From contig OY986971.1 in the NCBI GenBank assembly GCA_963920575.1, positions 13,754,492 through 13,818,491 of the forward strand: a stretch of 64,000 nt of DNA. Direction: 5' to 3'. Position 1 is the stretch's first letter. Each line of letters opens with the position of its first letter. The position numbers and the translations under genes were made by a program. The stretch comes from Narthecium ossifragum (Eukaryota > Streptophyta > Magnoliopsida > Dioscoreales > Nartheciaceae). Below, in pieces: positions 39,301-44,935 of this stretch. Under the pieces are notes generated by a model that saw only the letters and a list, made by a program, of their open reading frames with translations, did not search any database and was not told where the DNA came from.

Positions 39301-40706
39301 TCATTGCGGCAAGGGTATTATGATGATGATCGAGATGTATAAGCACTAGCACATACCCATTTTCGGAAAAATAACCAACCCAAAGTTCAGCTTTATCCCA
39401 GTGCATATTTGGGTGACTCCACTCAACCCATGCCATCCTCTTTCCCTTTGGGTCAATGCGTGGGAAAGCATAGAAATCATTGCCACTAACCAATTGCAGT
39501 GGTTCTTAAGGCCATGGAAACAAATGAGGTTGGAAAAGAAAAAGGTGAGTAAATAATATCCCGACCAACTATAGTGCACGACATATAGAGATCGAACTTA
39601 TTAATCGACAACAAAAACATTCAGTACACTTGAAGAAGTTTGTAGCAAACCATGACAAGCAATCAAAATTTAACTGATACCTCCAACTATGCTGTCTACG
39701 CTTTTAACAGCAACTATTTTTGTGATCGGATTTAAGCTACTTTGACGCTGATCTGCCAAAAGAATTGGCAATACAAATTAGAAGACCCGTGTTAAATGGG
39801 GGCTAGTACAGCACTGAATTTTGCAAAGAAAGAGCATATTTATATGCTGTAAAATATCAATCTACCTATTACCAACCTTCCATTACAGTTACATAGCGGT
39901 TAAAGTGACGATCGAAGACCCCATCAGCATAGCAAACAACTGATCCAGCATAATCTGGAGTAATGGCCACCGGCAGGTGATCTGTTAACAAATGAAGAAT
40001 TGAAAAATGCATTATATAGCCTACCAAATCTCGTAACTATACACGAAGAGACATTTGACTGCCCAGTTATACCGTTCCAAAGAACCATGAACAAGGACTA
40101 ATAAGCGAGGATGCATACCCCCAATTGTTAGCTTGTATAGCCTTTGATCTCTATAGTTCGAGAAAACAACCAGATCATCGCAAACCGCGAACGCTCCTCC
40201 TCCATATTCTTGAGCCAAAGTCCGGGCAGCAAACCCTAAAGGTATGATATCCGAAGGCTCATCTTCCACTCTACTCGGTTCTCTAACGAGAGCTACACGA
40301 CTGACATGATACCCGTAAACCTCGTCATCAAATGGAATGCGCATACCTATCATTGTTACATGACGGAAACTAAGGAATAGGGACGGTCGCGTTACCCCGC
40401 TTCGTTTGGCCGGGTCTCAGCCCACACAAGGCGGTCGTCTCCGGCGACGGCGATGCCGGAGAGGCGCTTTTCGGCGCCGGAGACCGCGTCGGCGGAGATG
40501 GGGGACTTCCAGGAGCCATAGGGCGCCGTAATCTTGGACGGTGGCGGCGAGGAGGACATGGCTTTGAGAGAGAGGAGGAGGTAGGATCCAAAAGGTAGAG
40601 AGGTGGGGAAGGGGATGGGAAGGAGGCGGCGGCGTCTGGAGAGAGAGGAGAGGAGAGTGGTGGTGCGAGTGGCCCAACAAGGAGCCGCTGAAGACAAGAG
40701 GGCCAT
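2737..40706 (-). CDS. S9-family serine peptidase (acylaminoacyl-peptidase / dipeptidyl aminopeptidase type), 16 exons, 3' end outside window
   Basis: Prolyl-oligopeptidase-fold serine peptidase. Exons (minus strand): 40706-40396, 40300-40119, 39981-39877, 39752-39681, 39504-39357, 38763-38681, 35007-34952, 33441-33305, 33190-33100, 32958-32893, 32790-32568, 32181-32080, 31838-31753, 31675-31553, 2996-2927, 2828-2737. All junctions are GT-AG and phases match, giving 649 codons with no stop. The N-terminal half is a beta-propeller-like region. The C-terminal half has HGGPTS (oxyanion region), the nucleophile elbow [10 protein letters not shown], and the Asp region [12 protein letters not shown]. 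About 75-80 residues, including the catalytic His, are missing compared with the roughly 730 residues usual for plant homologues. The last exon(s) probably lie left of base 1. The first 49 residues look like a plastid transit peptide. All transposon insertions fall in introns, so the gene may be functional. Confidence 0.92.
3817..4040. repeat. Imperfect tandem duplication in intron 14, about 115-125 bp unit
   Basis: The block starting ctgggacact near 3819, and containing caggaggctc-like sequence near 3892, recurs from about 3938 (ctgggacact) to about 4035 (aaggaggctc). The two halves are diverged. Confidence 0.4.
4753..5136. repeat. GC-rich tandem duplication, about 205 bp unit, in element X
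   Basis: The segment 4753-4958 (gtagcacggggcgtg... to ...gagagagagagagcg) is repeated at about 4962-5136 with small changes. The whole 4260-5160 region is built from gcgtgg/cacggc words, which produce long spurious open frames on both strands. Confidence 0.65.
5268..5508. repeat. Two tandem copies of an about 143 bp unit, third related piece after element A
   Basis: The unit runs cagggtaattaggac ... aggagtctcaagaa ... actccaattagagttg, and again cctagggtaactaggat ... aggagtctcaagaa ... actccgattagagttg. Related sequence resumes at 29958-30030, beyond the inserted chromovirus A. Confidence 0.6.
5527..6076 (+). repeat. 5' LTR of chromovirus A
   Basis: Matches 29427-29957 from acttaactcaagtgaagat to the end cttcgtaaca. 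A PBS-like tggtataaga follows at about 6080, resembling the tRNA-iMet complement but degraded. The first few bases do not match the 3' LTR start, so the edge is approximate. Confidence 0.75.
6112..6236 (+). pseudogene. Chromovirus A gag, N-terminal piece
   Basis: Opens [20 protein letters not shown] and runs until element B begins at 6237. It continues in another frame after B at 14464, with a gag core related to other chromoviruses. Interrupted by insertion. Confidence 0.65.
6237..6520 (+). repeat. 5' LTR of chromovirus B
   Basis: 284 bp, tgatgtggac...ctgcatca, with a TATA-like box (cctataaaag, about 6364-6373). It pairs with 14161-14458. Confidence 0.88.
6524..6535 (+). promoter_or_regulatory. 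Primer-binding site, tRNA-iMet, chromovirus B
   Basis: tggtatcagagc is the exact complement of the initiator Met tRNA 3' end used by many plant retroelements. It lies directly after the 5' LTR. Confidence 0.85.
6536..8411 (+). other. Long leader of chromovirus B, non-coding
   Basis: About 1.9 kb between PBS and gag ATG. It contains purine tracts (6850-6980, 7140-7230), CT-rich tracts (7000-7080, 7240-7340) and a proline-codon-rich GC block (7450-7740). Open frames here have no recognisable protein features and look compositional. Confidence 0.5.
7747..7856. repeat. Perfect-looking 55 bp tandem duplication
   Basis: The unit starting agtgggtcttaaaaggccgg occupies 7747-7801 and 7802-7856 with no difference that I can see. 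It is therefore much younger than the surrounding diverged element B. Confidence 0.85.
8412..8701 (+). pseudogene. Chromovirus B gag, N-terminal piece
   Basis: ATG at 8412 opens [20 protein letters not shown] and runs about 95 codons before a hAT element enters at 8702. After the hAT it resumes briefly (9651-9750). The capsid core and zinc knuckle expected next are missing, because the sequence passes within 200 bp into a protease remnant. This suggests an internal deletion. Confidence 0.6.
8702..9642. mobile_element. Non-autonomous hAT element with GGGTCGGGTT subterminal repeats
   Basis: TIRs taggggtggcaattcgggt (8702) and its complement ending cacccccta-like at 9642. The 8 bp TSD catgacac is perfect at 8694-8701 and 9643-9650. 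Both subterminal regions are dense in cgggt / gggtcgggtt and its complement. The centre has tandem ggcgccctcttcc words (9000-9215) and tccggccatttctggcc words (9285-9385). No transposase. Confidence 0.9.
9825..11200 (+). pseudogene. Chromovirus B protease remnant and reverse transcriptase
   Basis: Protease-like [13 protein letters not shown] at about 9916 has Arg where the active-site Gly (D-S/T-G) should be. The RT begins near 10400. [20 protein letters not shown] and [15 protein letters not shown] are chromovirus RT landmarks, and the catalytic YFDD is at 10941-10952. Frameshifts at about 10840-10900 and stops (for example 10456 and 11088) break the frame, so it is inactive. Confidence 0.8.
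11238..11926 (+). pseudogene. Chromovirus B RNase H and linker
   Basis: RNase H pieces are spread over two frames: the region before 11440 ([13 protein letters not shown]), then the other frame through 11560-11700 with [15 protein letters not shown]. That is the usual end of the gypsy RNase H domain, with its conserved Asp. One frameshift near 11435 separates the pieces. Confidence 0.75.
11929..12603 (+). pseudogene. Chromovirus B integrase, zinc finger and core, cut by PIF-type element
   Basis: The HHCC zinc finger is visible: [10 protein letters not shown] ... CLACQLAKH (11930-12075). The DDE core follows: [20 protein letters not shown], with the first Asp near 12137, and IVSDRDVRF with the second Asp near 12320. 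The frame shifts at about 12360 and is cut at 12603 by the 685 bp PIF/Harbinger element. It resumes at 13292. Confidence 0.8.
12604..13288. mobile_element. Non-autonomous PIF/Harbinger-type element in integrase of B
   Basis: Ends gggacgtttggttgcg and ccaaccaaacagcccc are inverted repeats of the PIF/Harbinger gttTGGTTG type. The 3 bp TSD tta lies at 12601-12603 and 13289-13291. The integrase reading resumes after it. The inner right half (13060-13265) has repeated short palindromes of the form gcatcgcgcgatgc. The 12775-13056 open frame is not recognisable. Confidence 0.85.
13292..13906 (+). pseudogene. Chromovirus B integrase C-terminus and chromodomain
   Basis: After the PIF-type insert the integrase C-terminal region continues: [14 protein letters not shown], then [21 protein letters not shown] chromodomain follows at about 13795-13905: [18 protein letters not shown], a stop in place of the conserved Trp, then [17 protein letters not shown]. 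This marks B as a chromovirus. The frame is otherwise open. Confidence 0.82.
14161..14458 (+). repeat. 3' LTR of chromovirus B
   Basis: 298 bp, tgatgcggac...cctacatca, alignable over its full length with 6237-6520. Its TATA-like cctataaaaa is at about 14287. Confidence 0.88.
14464..15361 (+). pseudogene. Chromovirus A gag core, zinc knuckle and protease
   Basis: The gag core resumes after [21 protein letters not shown], then [21 protein letters not shown] frameshift near 14820 leads into a Pro-rich linker and the chromovirus-type zinc knuckle [14 protein letters not shown] (about 15053-15094). The aspartic protease follows with an intact [11 protein letters not shown] (about 15275-15307). 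The frame ends at 15361 with a stop. Confidence 0.85.
15700..17250 (+). pseudogene. Chromovirus A reverse transcriptase and RNase H
   Basis: RT pieces: [14 protein letters not shown] (15830), [20 protein letters not shown] (15956, other frame), and FFDDIL with catalytic Asp-Asp at 16333-16338, followed by [17 protein letters not shown]. RNase H pieces follow in two frames (16764-17228), with [17 protein letters not shown] near 17055. At least four frameshifts or stops are present, so it is inactive. Confidence 0.82.
17280..17884 (+). pseudogene. Chromovirus A integrase, N-terminal part, cut by CACTA
   Basis: His and Cys positions of the integrase zinc finger are visible in mixed frames ([10 protein letters not shown], then [12 protein letters not shown]). 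The core start [20 protein letters not shown] lies at about 17503. A short duplication (atcaaagtatggtcat, about 17577-17605) and a G run at 17370 disrupt the frame. The sequence stops at 17884 where the CACTA element begins. Confidence 0.8.
17885..18215 (+). repeat. Left TIR and subterminal repeats of CACTA C
   Basis: CACTACAAGAAA terminus followed by many agtgac(a/g)a words in both orientations (for example 17910, 17960, 18010, 18170), the expected TnpA-type binding region of En/Spm elements. Confidence 0.85.
18343..19063. repeat. Five-copy GC/CT-rich minisatellite, about 137-150 bp unit
   Basis: Units start at 18343, 18480, 18630, 18766 and 18915. Each has gaacggccggcggcgtgctt, then a ctctctccctctctccttcc tract, and ends ttcactactg. 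The copies differ by small indels. Long frames on both strands arise from this tract. Confidence 0.88.
19064..21205 (+). other. CACTA C intron-like or non-coding stretch before transposase
   Basis: T-rich sequence without recognisable coding. The N-terminal Transpos_assoc domain usual for TNP2 proteins is not seen here. It contains the 20081-20653 duplication and a short (ta)n run at about 21029-21045. Confidence 0.5.
20081..20653. repeat. Tandem duplication, about 290 bp unit, in CACTA C
   Basis: The block starting attagtatagtattagaaaa at 20081 recurs at 20375. Both copies include ttgacatgtaggg, tgcaatgcatgacaaaagac and ggggacgctgc. Similarity is high, with a few substitutions and short deletions. 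The last motif (ggacgctgccggatg) appears a third time near 20703. Confidence 0.85.
21206..24598 (+). pseudogene. TNP2-type CACTA transposase, two nonsense codons
   Basis: Exons 21206-23145, 23226-23528, 23634-23721 and 23819-24598 join in phase with GT-AG splices. Domains in order: TNP2-like transposase core (Transposase_21; [20 protein letters not shown] at about 22523, CPCC zinc-like pair at about 22221), DUF4218 ([20 protein letters not shown] into exon 2), and DUF4216 ([14 protein letters not shown] at about 24072). The C-terminus is acidic ([13 protein letters not shown]). An in-frame TAA at 21896-21898 and another at about 23687 (NVLER*NKEF) interrupt an otherwise complete frame. The N-terminal exon(s) were not found. 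This protein would cut the element ends; as it stands it is probably inactive unless the stops are bypassed. Confidence 0.9.
24800..26720 (+). CDS. CACTA second gene, Transposase_24 (Ptta/En/Spm) protein with coiled coil
   Basis: Exons 24800-25426, 25516-25728, 25846-25938, 26033-26146 and 26238-26720, all phase 0 with GT-AG splices, give about 510 codons without a stop. It starts [20 protein letters not shown], an RGG-rich head. The middle ([40 protein letters not shown]) matches the plant Transposase_24 family. The C-terminal exon has a long charged coiled coil with repeated [16 protein letters not shown]. It ends at a donor (caggtaaat), and the final exon was not located. Members are thought to bind element DNA together with the TNP2 transposase. 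This gene appears intact as far as seen. Confidence 0.82.
27303..27344. repeat. (AT)n microsatellite in CACTA C
   Basis: About 19-20 uninterrupted at dinucleotides after gcatgcatgcat. A short (ggct)n run follows at 27400-27420. The overlapping open frames in this place are artefacts of the repeat. Confidence 0.9.
28190..28836 (-). repeat. Right subterminal repeats and TIR of CACTA C
   Basis: Dense agtgacaa / ttgtcact words, often as paired inverted copies (for example 28196-28218, 28262-28290, 28300-28324, 28656-28700), ending in tttcttgtagtg. Confidence 0.88.
28840..29426 (+). pseudogene. Chromovirus A integrase C-terminus and chromodomain
   Basis: Resumes after the [25 protein letters not shown] then [13 protein letters not shown] are the integrase C-terminal signature. 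A frameshift near 29125 leads into [21 protein letters not shown] chromodomain remnant follows (about 29285-29420): [11 protein letters not shown], a stop, LIHWHVG, then in another frame DATWES-like and [15 protein letters not shown]. The coding runs up to the 3' LTR. Confidence 0.82.
29427..29957 (+). repeat. 3' LTR of chromovirus A
   Basis: 531 bp, tgggggactt ... cttcgtaaca, matching 5527-6076. It is preceded by a purine tract (gaggaaaaggg, about 29407) that may be the polypurine tract. Confidence 0.82.
30954..31552 (-). other. Intron 14, promoter-side remnant
   Basis: AT-rich intron sequence between element X and exon 14. Nothing else recognised. Confidence 0.5.
31553..32181 (-). CDS. S9 peptidase exons 12-14 (oxyanion region and nucleophile Ser)
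   Basis: Exon 12 (32181-32080) has [20 protein letters not shown] and [11 protein letters not shown]. Exon 13 (31838-31753) has [20 protein letters not shown]. Exon 14 (31675-31553) has the nucleophile elbow [19 protein letters not shown], with Ser inside G-x-S-x-G. Exon 14 ends at a strong donor (gtaagt) that opens the 28.6 kb intron. Confidence 0.92.
32568..33441 (-). CDS. S9 peptidase exons 8-11
   Basis: Exon 8 (33441-33305) includes [20 protein letters not shown]. Exon 9 (33190-33100) includes [18 protein letters not shown]. Exon 10 (32958-32893) encodes [20 protein letters not shown] then AK. Exon 11 (32790-32568) includes [20 protein letters not shown] and ends in LLLKSHG, the start of the catalytic domain. 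Exon 10 uses donor gtctcc; the others are ordinary. Confidence 0.9.
33442..34951 (-). other. Intron 7 of the S9 peptidase gene
   Basis: 1.5 kb. 33900-34320 is less AT-rich, with a short open frame (34074-34295) that I do not recognise. 34610-34770 has cagcacg / ccggtcg / aactggcac words that could be a small decayed transposon, but no ends or TSD could be set. Confidence 0.4.
34952..35007 (-). CDS. S9 peptidase exon 7
   Basis: 56 nt encoding [18 protein letters not shown], the conserved continuation of exon 6 after the transposon-filled intron. Acceptor ttcag, donor gtaagg. Confidence 0.9.
35257..36672 (+). mobile_element. Non-autonomous hAT element in intron 6, 1416 bp
   Basis: Ends caaggatttccataccg (35257) and ...cggcaatccttg (36672). 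The 8 bp TSD cctacaac is perfect at 35249-35256 and 36673-36680. The left half has ggtac/cggcac-type subterminal palindromes (35265-35430) and a long GA-rich block (35455-36000). The right half has AT-rich sequence and a transposase remnant (36330-36558). It is the same family as the element at 1-1925. Confidence 0.92.
36330..36558 (+). pseudogene. hAT-associated coding remnant
   Basis: A plus frame reads [20 protein letters not shown] then [20 protein letters not shown] and ends at 36558. A minus-strand piece at 175-360 shares IREF...HSPYSTFSQFLLFMQ. It is the tail of the family's protein and is not functional alone. Confidence 0.5.
36762..36869 (-). pseudogene. 5S rRNA-derived sequence (pseudogene or Cassandra-type TRIM LTR)
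   Basis: Read on the minus strand it follows plant 5S rRNA: a CCAGCACTGG block, then GGATCCCATAAGAACTCCGA, then a TTGGGCAAGAGTAGAACTAG stretch, then CCTCGTGTTGCACC. About 15-17 bases of the 3' arm (the usual GGGTGACCTCCTGGGAAG area) are missing. The internal Pol III promoter region is largely kept. Cassandra TRIM retrotransposons carry such a 5S region in their LTRs. The flanks (36690-36761 and 36870-36968) are not 5S spacer-like, which fits that origin, but no LTR ends are proven. Confidence 0.75.
37234..37780. repeat. Tandem copies of DUF579-derived unit (183, 162, 183 bp plus partial)
   Basis: Units start at 37234, 37417, 37579 and 37762 with ctctcc(g/a)tcct(c/t)tgctcc and run to tcgtctccagc. 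The second copy lacks 21 bp (ctctccttccacg...). All unit lengths are multiples of 3, so the DUF579 frame is kept through the array. Confidence 0.88.
37234..38011 (+). pseudogene. Captured DUF579 (IRX15/GXM-type) gene fragments, rearranged
   Basis: DUF579 proteins are Golgi proteins of xylan biosynthesis; some are glucuronoxylan 4-O-methyltransferases. One frame reads [20 protein letters not shown] then [12 protein letters not shown] and SPCNFLV. Another frame, from 37811, reads [20 protein letters not shown], and then [20 protein letters not shown] with [10 protein letters not shown]. Both blocks are DUF579 landmarks. The middle with the FGLGHDS nucleotide-binding motif is missing. The N-terminal block is tandemly multiplied and the two blocks are in different frames. 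A TAG at about 37336 interrupts the first copy. This is a transduplicated gene fragment, not a working enzyme. Confidence 0.85.
38681..38763 (-). CDS. S9 peptidase exon 6
   Basis: 83 nt encoding [20 protein letters not shown] then WSPQ; acceptor tacag, donor gtgggc, phase 1. The intron that follows is 3.67 kb because it holds the PIF-type element, the 5S-derived sequence and a hAT. Confidence 0.9.
39357..40300 (-). CDS. S9 peptidase exons 2-5 (beta-propeller region)
   Basis: Exon 2 (40300-40119) encodes [20 protein letters not shown]. Exon 3 (39981-39877) encodes [20 protein letters not shown]. Exon 4 (39752-39681) encodes [17 protein letters not shown]. Exon 5 (39504-39357) encodes [20 protein letters not shown]. 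These blocks are characteristic of the plant S9 peptidase N-terminal propeller. Introns are 95-290 bp, acceptors are cag/aag, and reading phases join correctly. Confidence 0.9.
40396..40706 (-). CDS. S9 peptidase exon 1 (start codon, putative transit peptide)
   Basis: 311 nt, GC-rich. It starts [20 protein letters not shown], followed by an Arg cluster and hydroxylated and hydrophobic residues, as in plastid transit peptides. A second in-frame Met at residue 50 ([17 protein letters not shown]) marks the start of the conserved mature protein and could serve as an alternative cytosolic start. Donor gtaacg; phase 2. Confidence 0.9.
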
Positions 40707-41129
40707 GCGATTCTGAGGATTGGTTTTTGAAAGCGATCTAGCTTATTGGGTTGGGTCGGATGCGCTAAAATGGTTTGATCATCTCCTTCTATTTAGGTTA
40801 ATATCATATTTCTCCTTTGAAAAATCTAAACTACTGTTGTTTTTCCCTAGAATCTTCGAAATATCCTTGGTCCACATTGTGATGATTATTTCATATCTCT
40901 CCACTGAAATAGTTTTAATGGAGTATTTTGTTAATAATTCACATTATTCCATTAGCAGACAGCAGTTGGTAAAGATTTTGCTAATTGTCTATTAGCGTAT
41001 AAATCTAACCGTTGACCGGTCAAATAGTCAAGATCAAGATCTACTTAACACTTAAGAATCAGAAGATTGCAGTTAAGTTCTACTCCTTCAAACTACGTTC
41101 GAACAGAGGTGTCAAGTTAAATGGAAACC
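40707..41129 (-). promoter_or_regulatory. Proximal upstream region of the S9 peptidase gene
   Basis: About 420 bp between the start codon and the solo LTR. It should hold the native promoter and 5' UTR. I see no clear TATA box at a confident position. Confidence 0.45.
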
Positions 41130-41134
41130 TATAT

Positions 41135-42405
41135 TGATACGAGCGGTCTACTCATAATCCTCTCCTATCGGTCTCTACTGCTCCAATCGATCAGAATTGG
41201 CCTGATCGGACCTGATTGAGTCCAATTGGCTGATCTGGCTAGCTGGATCGGATCTGGCTCAAGGAATTGGATCAGGCTTGACTGGATTGGGCTAAGTGGC
41301 TTGGCTGAACCGGTTAAGTTGGCTGAGCCAATTTGGTCAAGGTTGGTCGGGATGATCCGATGACTAAGGAGTCGCCGGAGTGGATCGCCGGCGTAGGGGC
41401 GGCGGCAGTCGGGATCTTGCCAGGGAAGGTCGTAGGACGGTGGGGAAGAGATCCACCGGAGTAGATTTTCCGGGAGGTTGCCGGATCGACGGGATTTGGA
41501 GGTCGACGGCGCGGGTTTGGGTTCACCGGCGTCGGGGACGACGGGGAGCTCGGCAGGAGGCTTGGGACGTCGTGAAGATGGTCGGGGAAGATCAGCGAGG
41601 TGCTTAGGAAGGATCTGGGAGGTTTTCAGGTGAGATTGAGGTGGATCTGGGTTGATGGCGGCGGAGATTGGAGGTTGTGGTTGCCGGGGAAGGCGCAGGA
41701 GGTGATGGAGCCGGCGTAAAAGGGAATGGGCGGGGTCGTGGGGCCGGGGGGAATTCGAAGGTGGCTTTGGATGGTAACGTGGATGGCCGGAGAAGGAGAG
41801 AACGGCGGACAGCGGTGAAGCTAGGGTTGCAGCACAGGAGAGAGAAGAGAGGAAGACGATGAACAGTGATGACGTGGCTGGTGACTGGCGTGGGTTGCTG
41901 ACGTGGCAGAGAGAGAAAGTGGCGTGGAGAGAGAAATACAAGTGGAGGCGGTGCCGGCTGCGGAGAAGATGACCGACGGGGAAAAAGGTGGATCGATGGT
42001 GGATATCTGGTGAAATCTGCATTACCTCCACTCCTATGATATTCTACTCCTATGATATTCTATCAACTATTTTTAACTAATAATATTTCTCTTCATCATT
42101 CATCATTCATCATGACCTAATACAAACTAATGAGCTCCCTTTTATACAGGCATTGACAGAGTCCTATTCCAACTAAAAAACCTCATTGCTTAATTAGCAA
42201 GTAATAATGCTTTCAGACTCAACTCAACTTACTAACTCAAATATCAACTATGACTCAATTAAATATAAAAGACTAATGATAAATCCTAATCAAATACTCT
42301 AGTTTGAAATAGGGAAGTCCAAGTCAAACTAGGAAAGAGTCTGAACCAGTTTGGTTCCTCTTCTGGGTTCGGGTCCAGTTGGTCTAGTCGAATTGACTCG
42401 TATCA
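41135..42405 (-). mobile_element. Solo LTR, sense to and upstream of the peptidase gene
   Basis: On the plus strand it runs tgatacgagcgg ... gactcgtatca. The 5 bp TSD tatat is at 41130-41134 and 42406-42410. It matches 55438-56788 in reverse orientation. No internal retroelement sequence adjoins it, so this is a recombined solo LTR. Read on the minus strand it has the TATA box at 42146-42137 and a long GC/CT-rich leader (about 42000-41380). Confidence 0.9.
42137..42146 (-). promoter_or_regulatory. TATA box of the solo LTR
   Basis: tataaaaggg on the minus strand, matching the tataaaagg of the second copy at 55712. Transcription from here would head toward the peptidase start codon about 1.43 kb away. 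Confidence 0.6.
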
Positions 42406-42410
42406 TATAT

Positions 42411-43423
42411 TAGACCTAATTTAATAATCTAATTAACAACTAATTATCTAGATTAACTTAAAATAGTCTAAATTAATCTATTGAAAGCATAATTATCTAA
42501 TATCAGAAAATTAATTAAAGAAAATGATAAAGATCATCCTAAATAACTAAATCAGAAAAAATACGTTTAAATCTATTGATTAACTTAATCTAATCTAGAA
42601 TATAAGAACTTTAATATTAAATTAATCTAAAGTAAAGCAGTAAAAGAAATCTCTAAAAGAACAGTAAAGAAGAAATCATTATTATCTAAACCTAGATTAA
42701 CTATCTAAGAACAGTAATAGAAACTACATTAAACTAAGTATTGAAGAAACGATATCATTTCATTAAATAAAATCAACTTACAGGAACAGAAAACATCTTA
42801 AAAGAACAAAAGGAAATCCAGGCGCGCAAGCTTTGTGTTTAGTTTGCGAGAGAGATTACATTGTGAAAGAAGAATACTATTTATACTAGAGTAGTTGGAT
42901 AACTTCTACTGAGCACGTTCTCCACAATCTTTCGTCTTTCACTCTTGATGTGCCGCGTGTCCTATGTTTTCCGATATTTCCCCGTTTCTCCTTATCATGC
43001 TCTGGCCGATGACGGTTGCGTCTGGTCGATGAGCTTGTGGCCGATGACGGTTGCGTCTGGTCAGTGAGCTTGTCTATGTTATAATGTCATCTTTCTTGAT
43101 TAACGTTCTCTTTTCATCCATATATTCATCGTCCAAAGTTGATGACTTGTTTATCTCTAGATCATTATCGTTCTTGGCCGATAACTTTCTTGTGTAAAGA
43201 TGATCATCGTTCTTGGTCGATGACTTCCTTCTTTTGGTCGATGATCTTTTACCTGGCTTAGAACATTATCGTTCAATTGCTCTTGAAAGGTTCATAGTCC
43301 ATACTTATTATACTAACATGGCAATCATTGATTGGTTAACCATTATTTTGGCTAACATTTTCTTTTTGTGGTCAATTTGCATGCCAACTATATTCTCTCC
43401 TATTTTTTAAAATTCGTGTCTTA
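42411..43423. other. Unclassified AT-rich stretch with ggccgatgacgg repeats
   Basis: 42411-42800 is built of attaatcta / taactaa words. 43003-43077 has two tandem copies of a roughly 39 bp unit starting ggccgatgacggttgcgtct, and ggtcgatga recurs at 43217 and 43236. It may be flanking retroelement or virus-associated sequence; no gene seen. Confidence 0.35.
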
Positions 43424-43488
43424 TTTTTTCTCAAATACTACATCTGTACTTTTCTTCCTTCTTCTTGTCATCATGATCCTGTCATGAT

Positions 43489-43499
43489 TGGTATCAGAG
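43489..43499 (+). promoter_or_regulatory. Primer-binding site (tRNA-Met) of the pararetrovirus
   Basis: tggtatcagag, the complement of the tRNA-Met 3' end, typical of Caulimoviridae. The redundant copy at 54656 breaks off just before this site. Confidence 0.7.
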
Positions 43500-43908
43500 T
43501 CATATTCATGCGGTGTAGTGATCTATGTACATTTAATCATGTAATATAATATTTTGAAAAGTTTTTTCTTATATTTTCTTTCTATTTTATTTACTATCTT
43601 TATATGATAATATGATCAAAGTTGTGTGGTCCTTAGTCTATCTTAGATTTCTAATGTATTCTGTGGATCGTCATCACCAAAGTTGTGTTGAACACCGTTG
43701 AGCTGAGAATATGGCATTTGGGGTAAGTCTCATAAACCGTTGACAGACGAGTAGAAGAAATCAGAGTTTAAGATAGATCAAAGTTGATGTAAAGCATTGA
43801 CTGATCATGTATCACAGTAAAGAAGGTAAGTAAAAATTAGAAAGGAATATATAAGATATTTCTTCTTTTAATATTAATCTATTATGATTGAATTTGCGGA
43901 TCGGAGGC

Positions 43909-44935
43909 ATGGCATTTTCTTTAAAGATTACTCGAAATACGAGTAAAATTTTGAAAATGTCAAATTGATAGAATTCCCCACGGAATTAGACTCACTTAAT
44001 AAGTGGTCTATTTCGGATGTCCCAAATAGGGAAATATATCTGGCCGGATTCCTGGATTTGAATTCGCTAATAGCGAAAAAAACTGTCGAAATGACAATAT
44101 CAGTCCATCAAGAAGATCAGACACTTAATCTTTTATCAACAGATGATATCCAAAATTATATGGATAAATACAATTATATCCACATTAGATTAATTCAATT
44201 GACTTATAAACCACTTACACTTCCTGGATTAAATGCATCAATCCTATCCTTTTTAAGGGATGCTAGATGTTTAAACTGGACACAATCTCTAATGGGAGTT
44301 ATGGAGACCAGTTTAAGTCATGGTCCAGTATAATTCAATGTATACCCAAATTTAAGTCTGTCATTGATAGATCCGCATATATTAGAAGCGGTCAGTCTTA
44401 ATATAAAGACTCATGGATATAAATTCTTACCACAATAACGAATGATAGCATTAATCTATCGTATTCATTATAAAGTACTAAATACTTTAGCCCCTAAGCT
44501 AGGTAGCATACTGCACCGTGCAAAACTCTATTAATTAATAGTAATTTACTATCATCTCAAATTGCTACTAATCGACAGATTAGATGGGATGAAGTAAATT
44601 TTTCTGAAAATTGGATACTGCAAAATGCAGTCTCTCTAAAGCCGATAATAAATGATGATATTGATCAAATATCACAAACGACTGACGGTGAAGTTACTAT
44701 CTCATTTAACCCAAATTCGGTATTAAAAACAACAAATATTGCTATTAGTTTTAGGAGATCATGTTCGTCCAGAATAGACCCTTCTAGAATTAAAAAATCT
44801 TATGTAATTCAAGCAGTTGAAATATCAGATACTGTCATTCCTCATCCAATTTATGAAAAAGAGAGTAATCAATCTCCCACCGAATCTGAAAGAAGCTTCC
44901 ATATTAATGGATTTTAGTTCATGAAGTTATATACG
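43909..44935 (+). pseudogene. Pararetrovirus movement protein region
   Basis: A possible ATG at 43909 is followed by a frameshift. The frame 43965-44333 then carries movement-protein features, such as IHIRLIQLTYKPLTLPGLNA and ILSFLRDARCLNW. The 30K-type pattern continues through 44380-44560 (YRIHYKVLNTLAPKLG), and in another frame 44566-44918 (GEVTISFNPNSVLKTTNIAI). Several stops. This is a plant-virus cell-to-cell movement protein, here non-functional. Confidence 0.75.

Noticed and set aside
43489..43499. tRNA gene at tRNA-like sequences (also 6524 and 61858).
   Set aside because: These are 11-12 nt primer-binding sites complementary to tRNA-Met; no cloverleaf is present.
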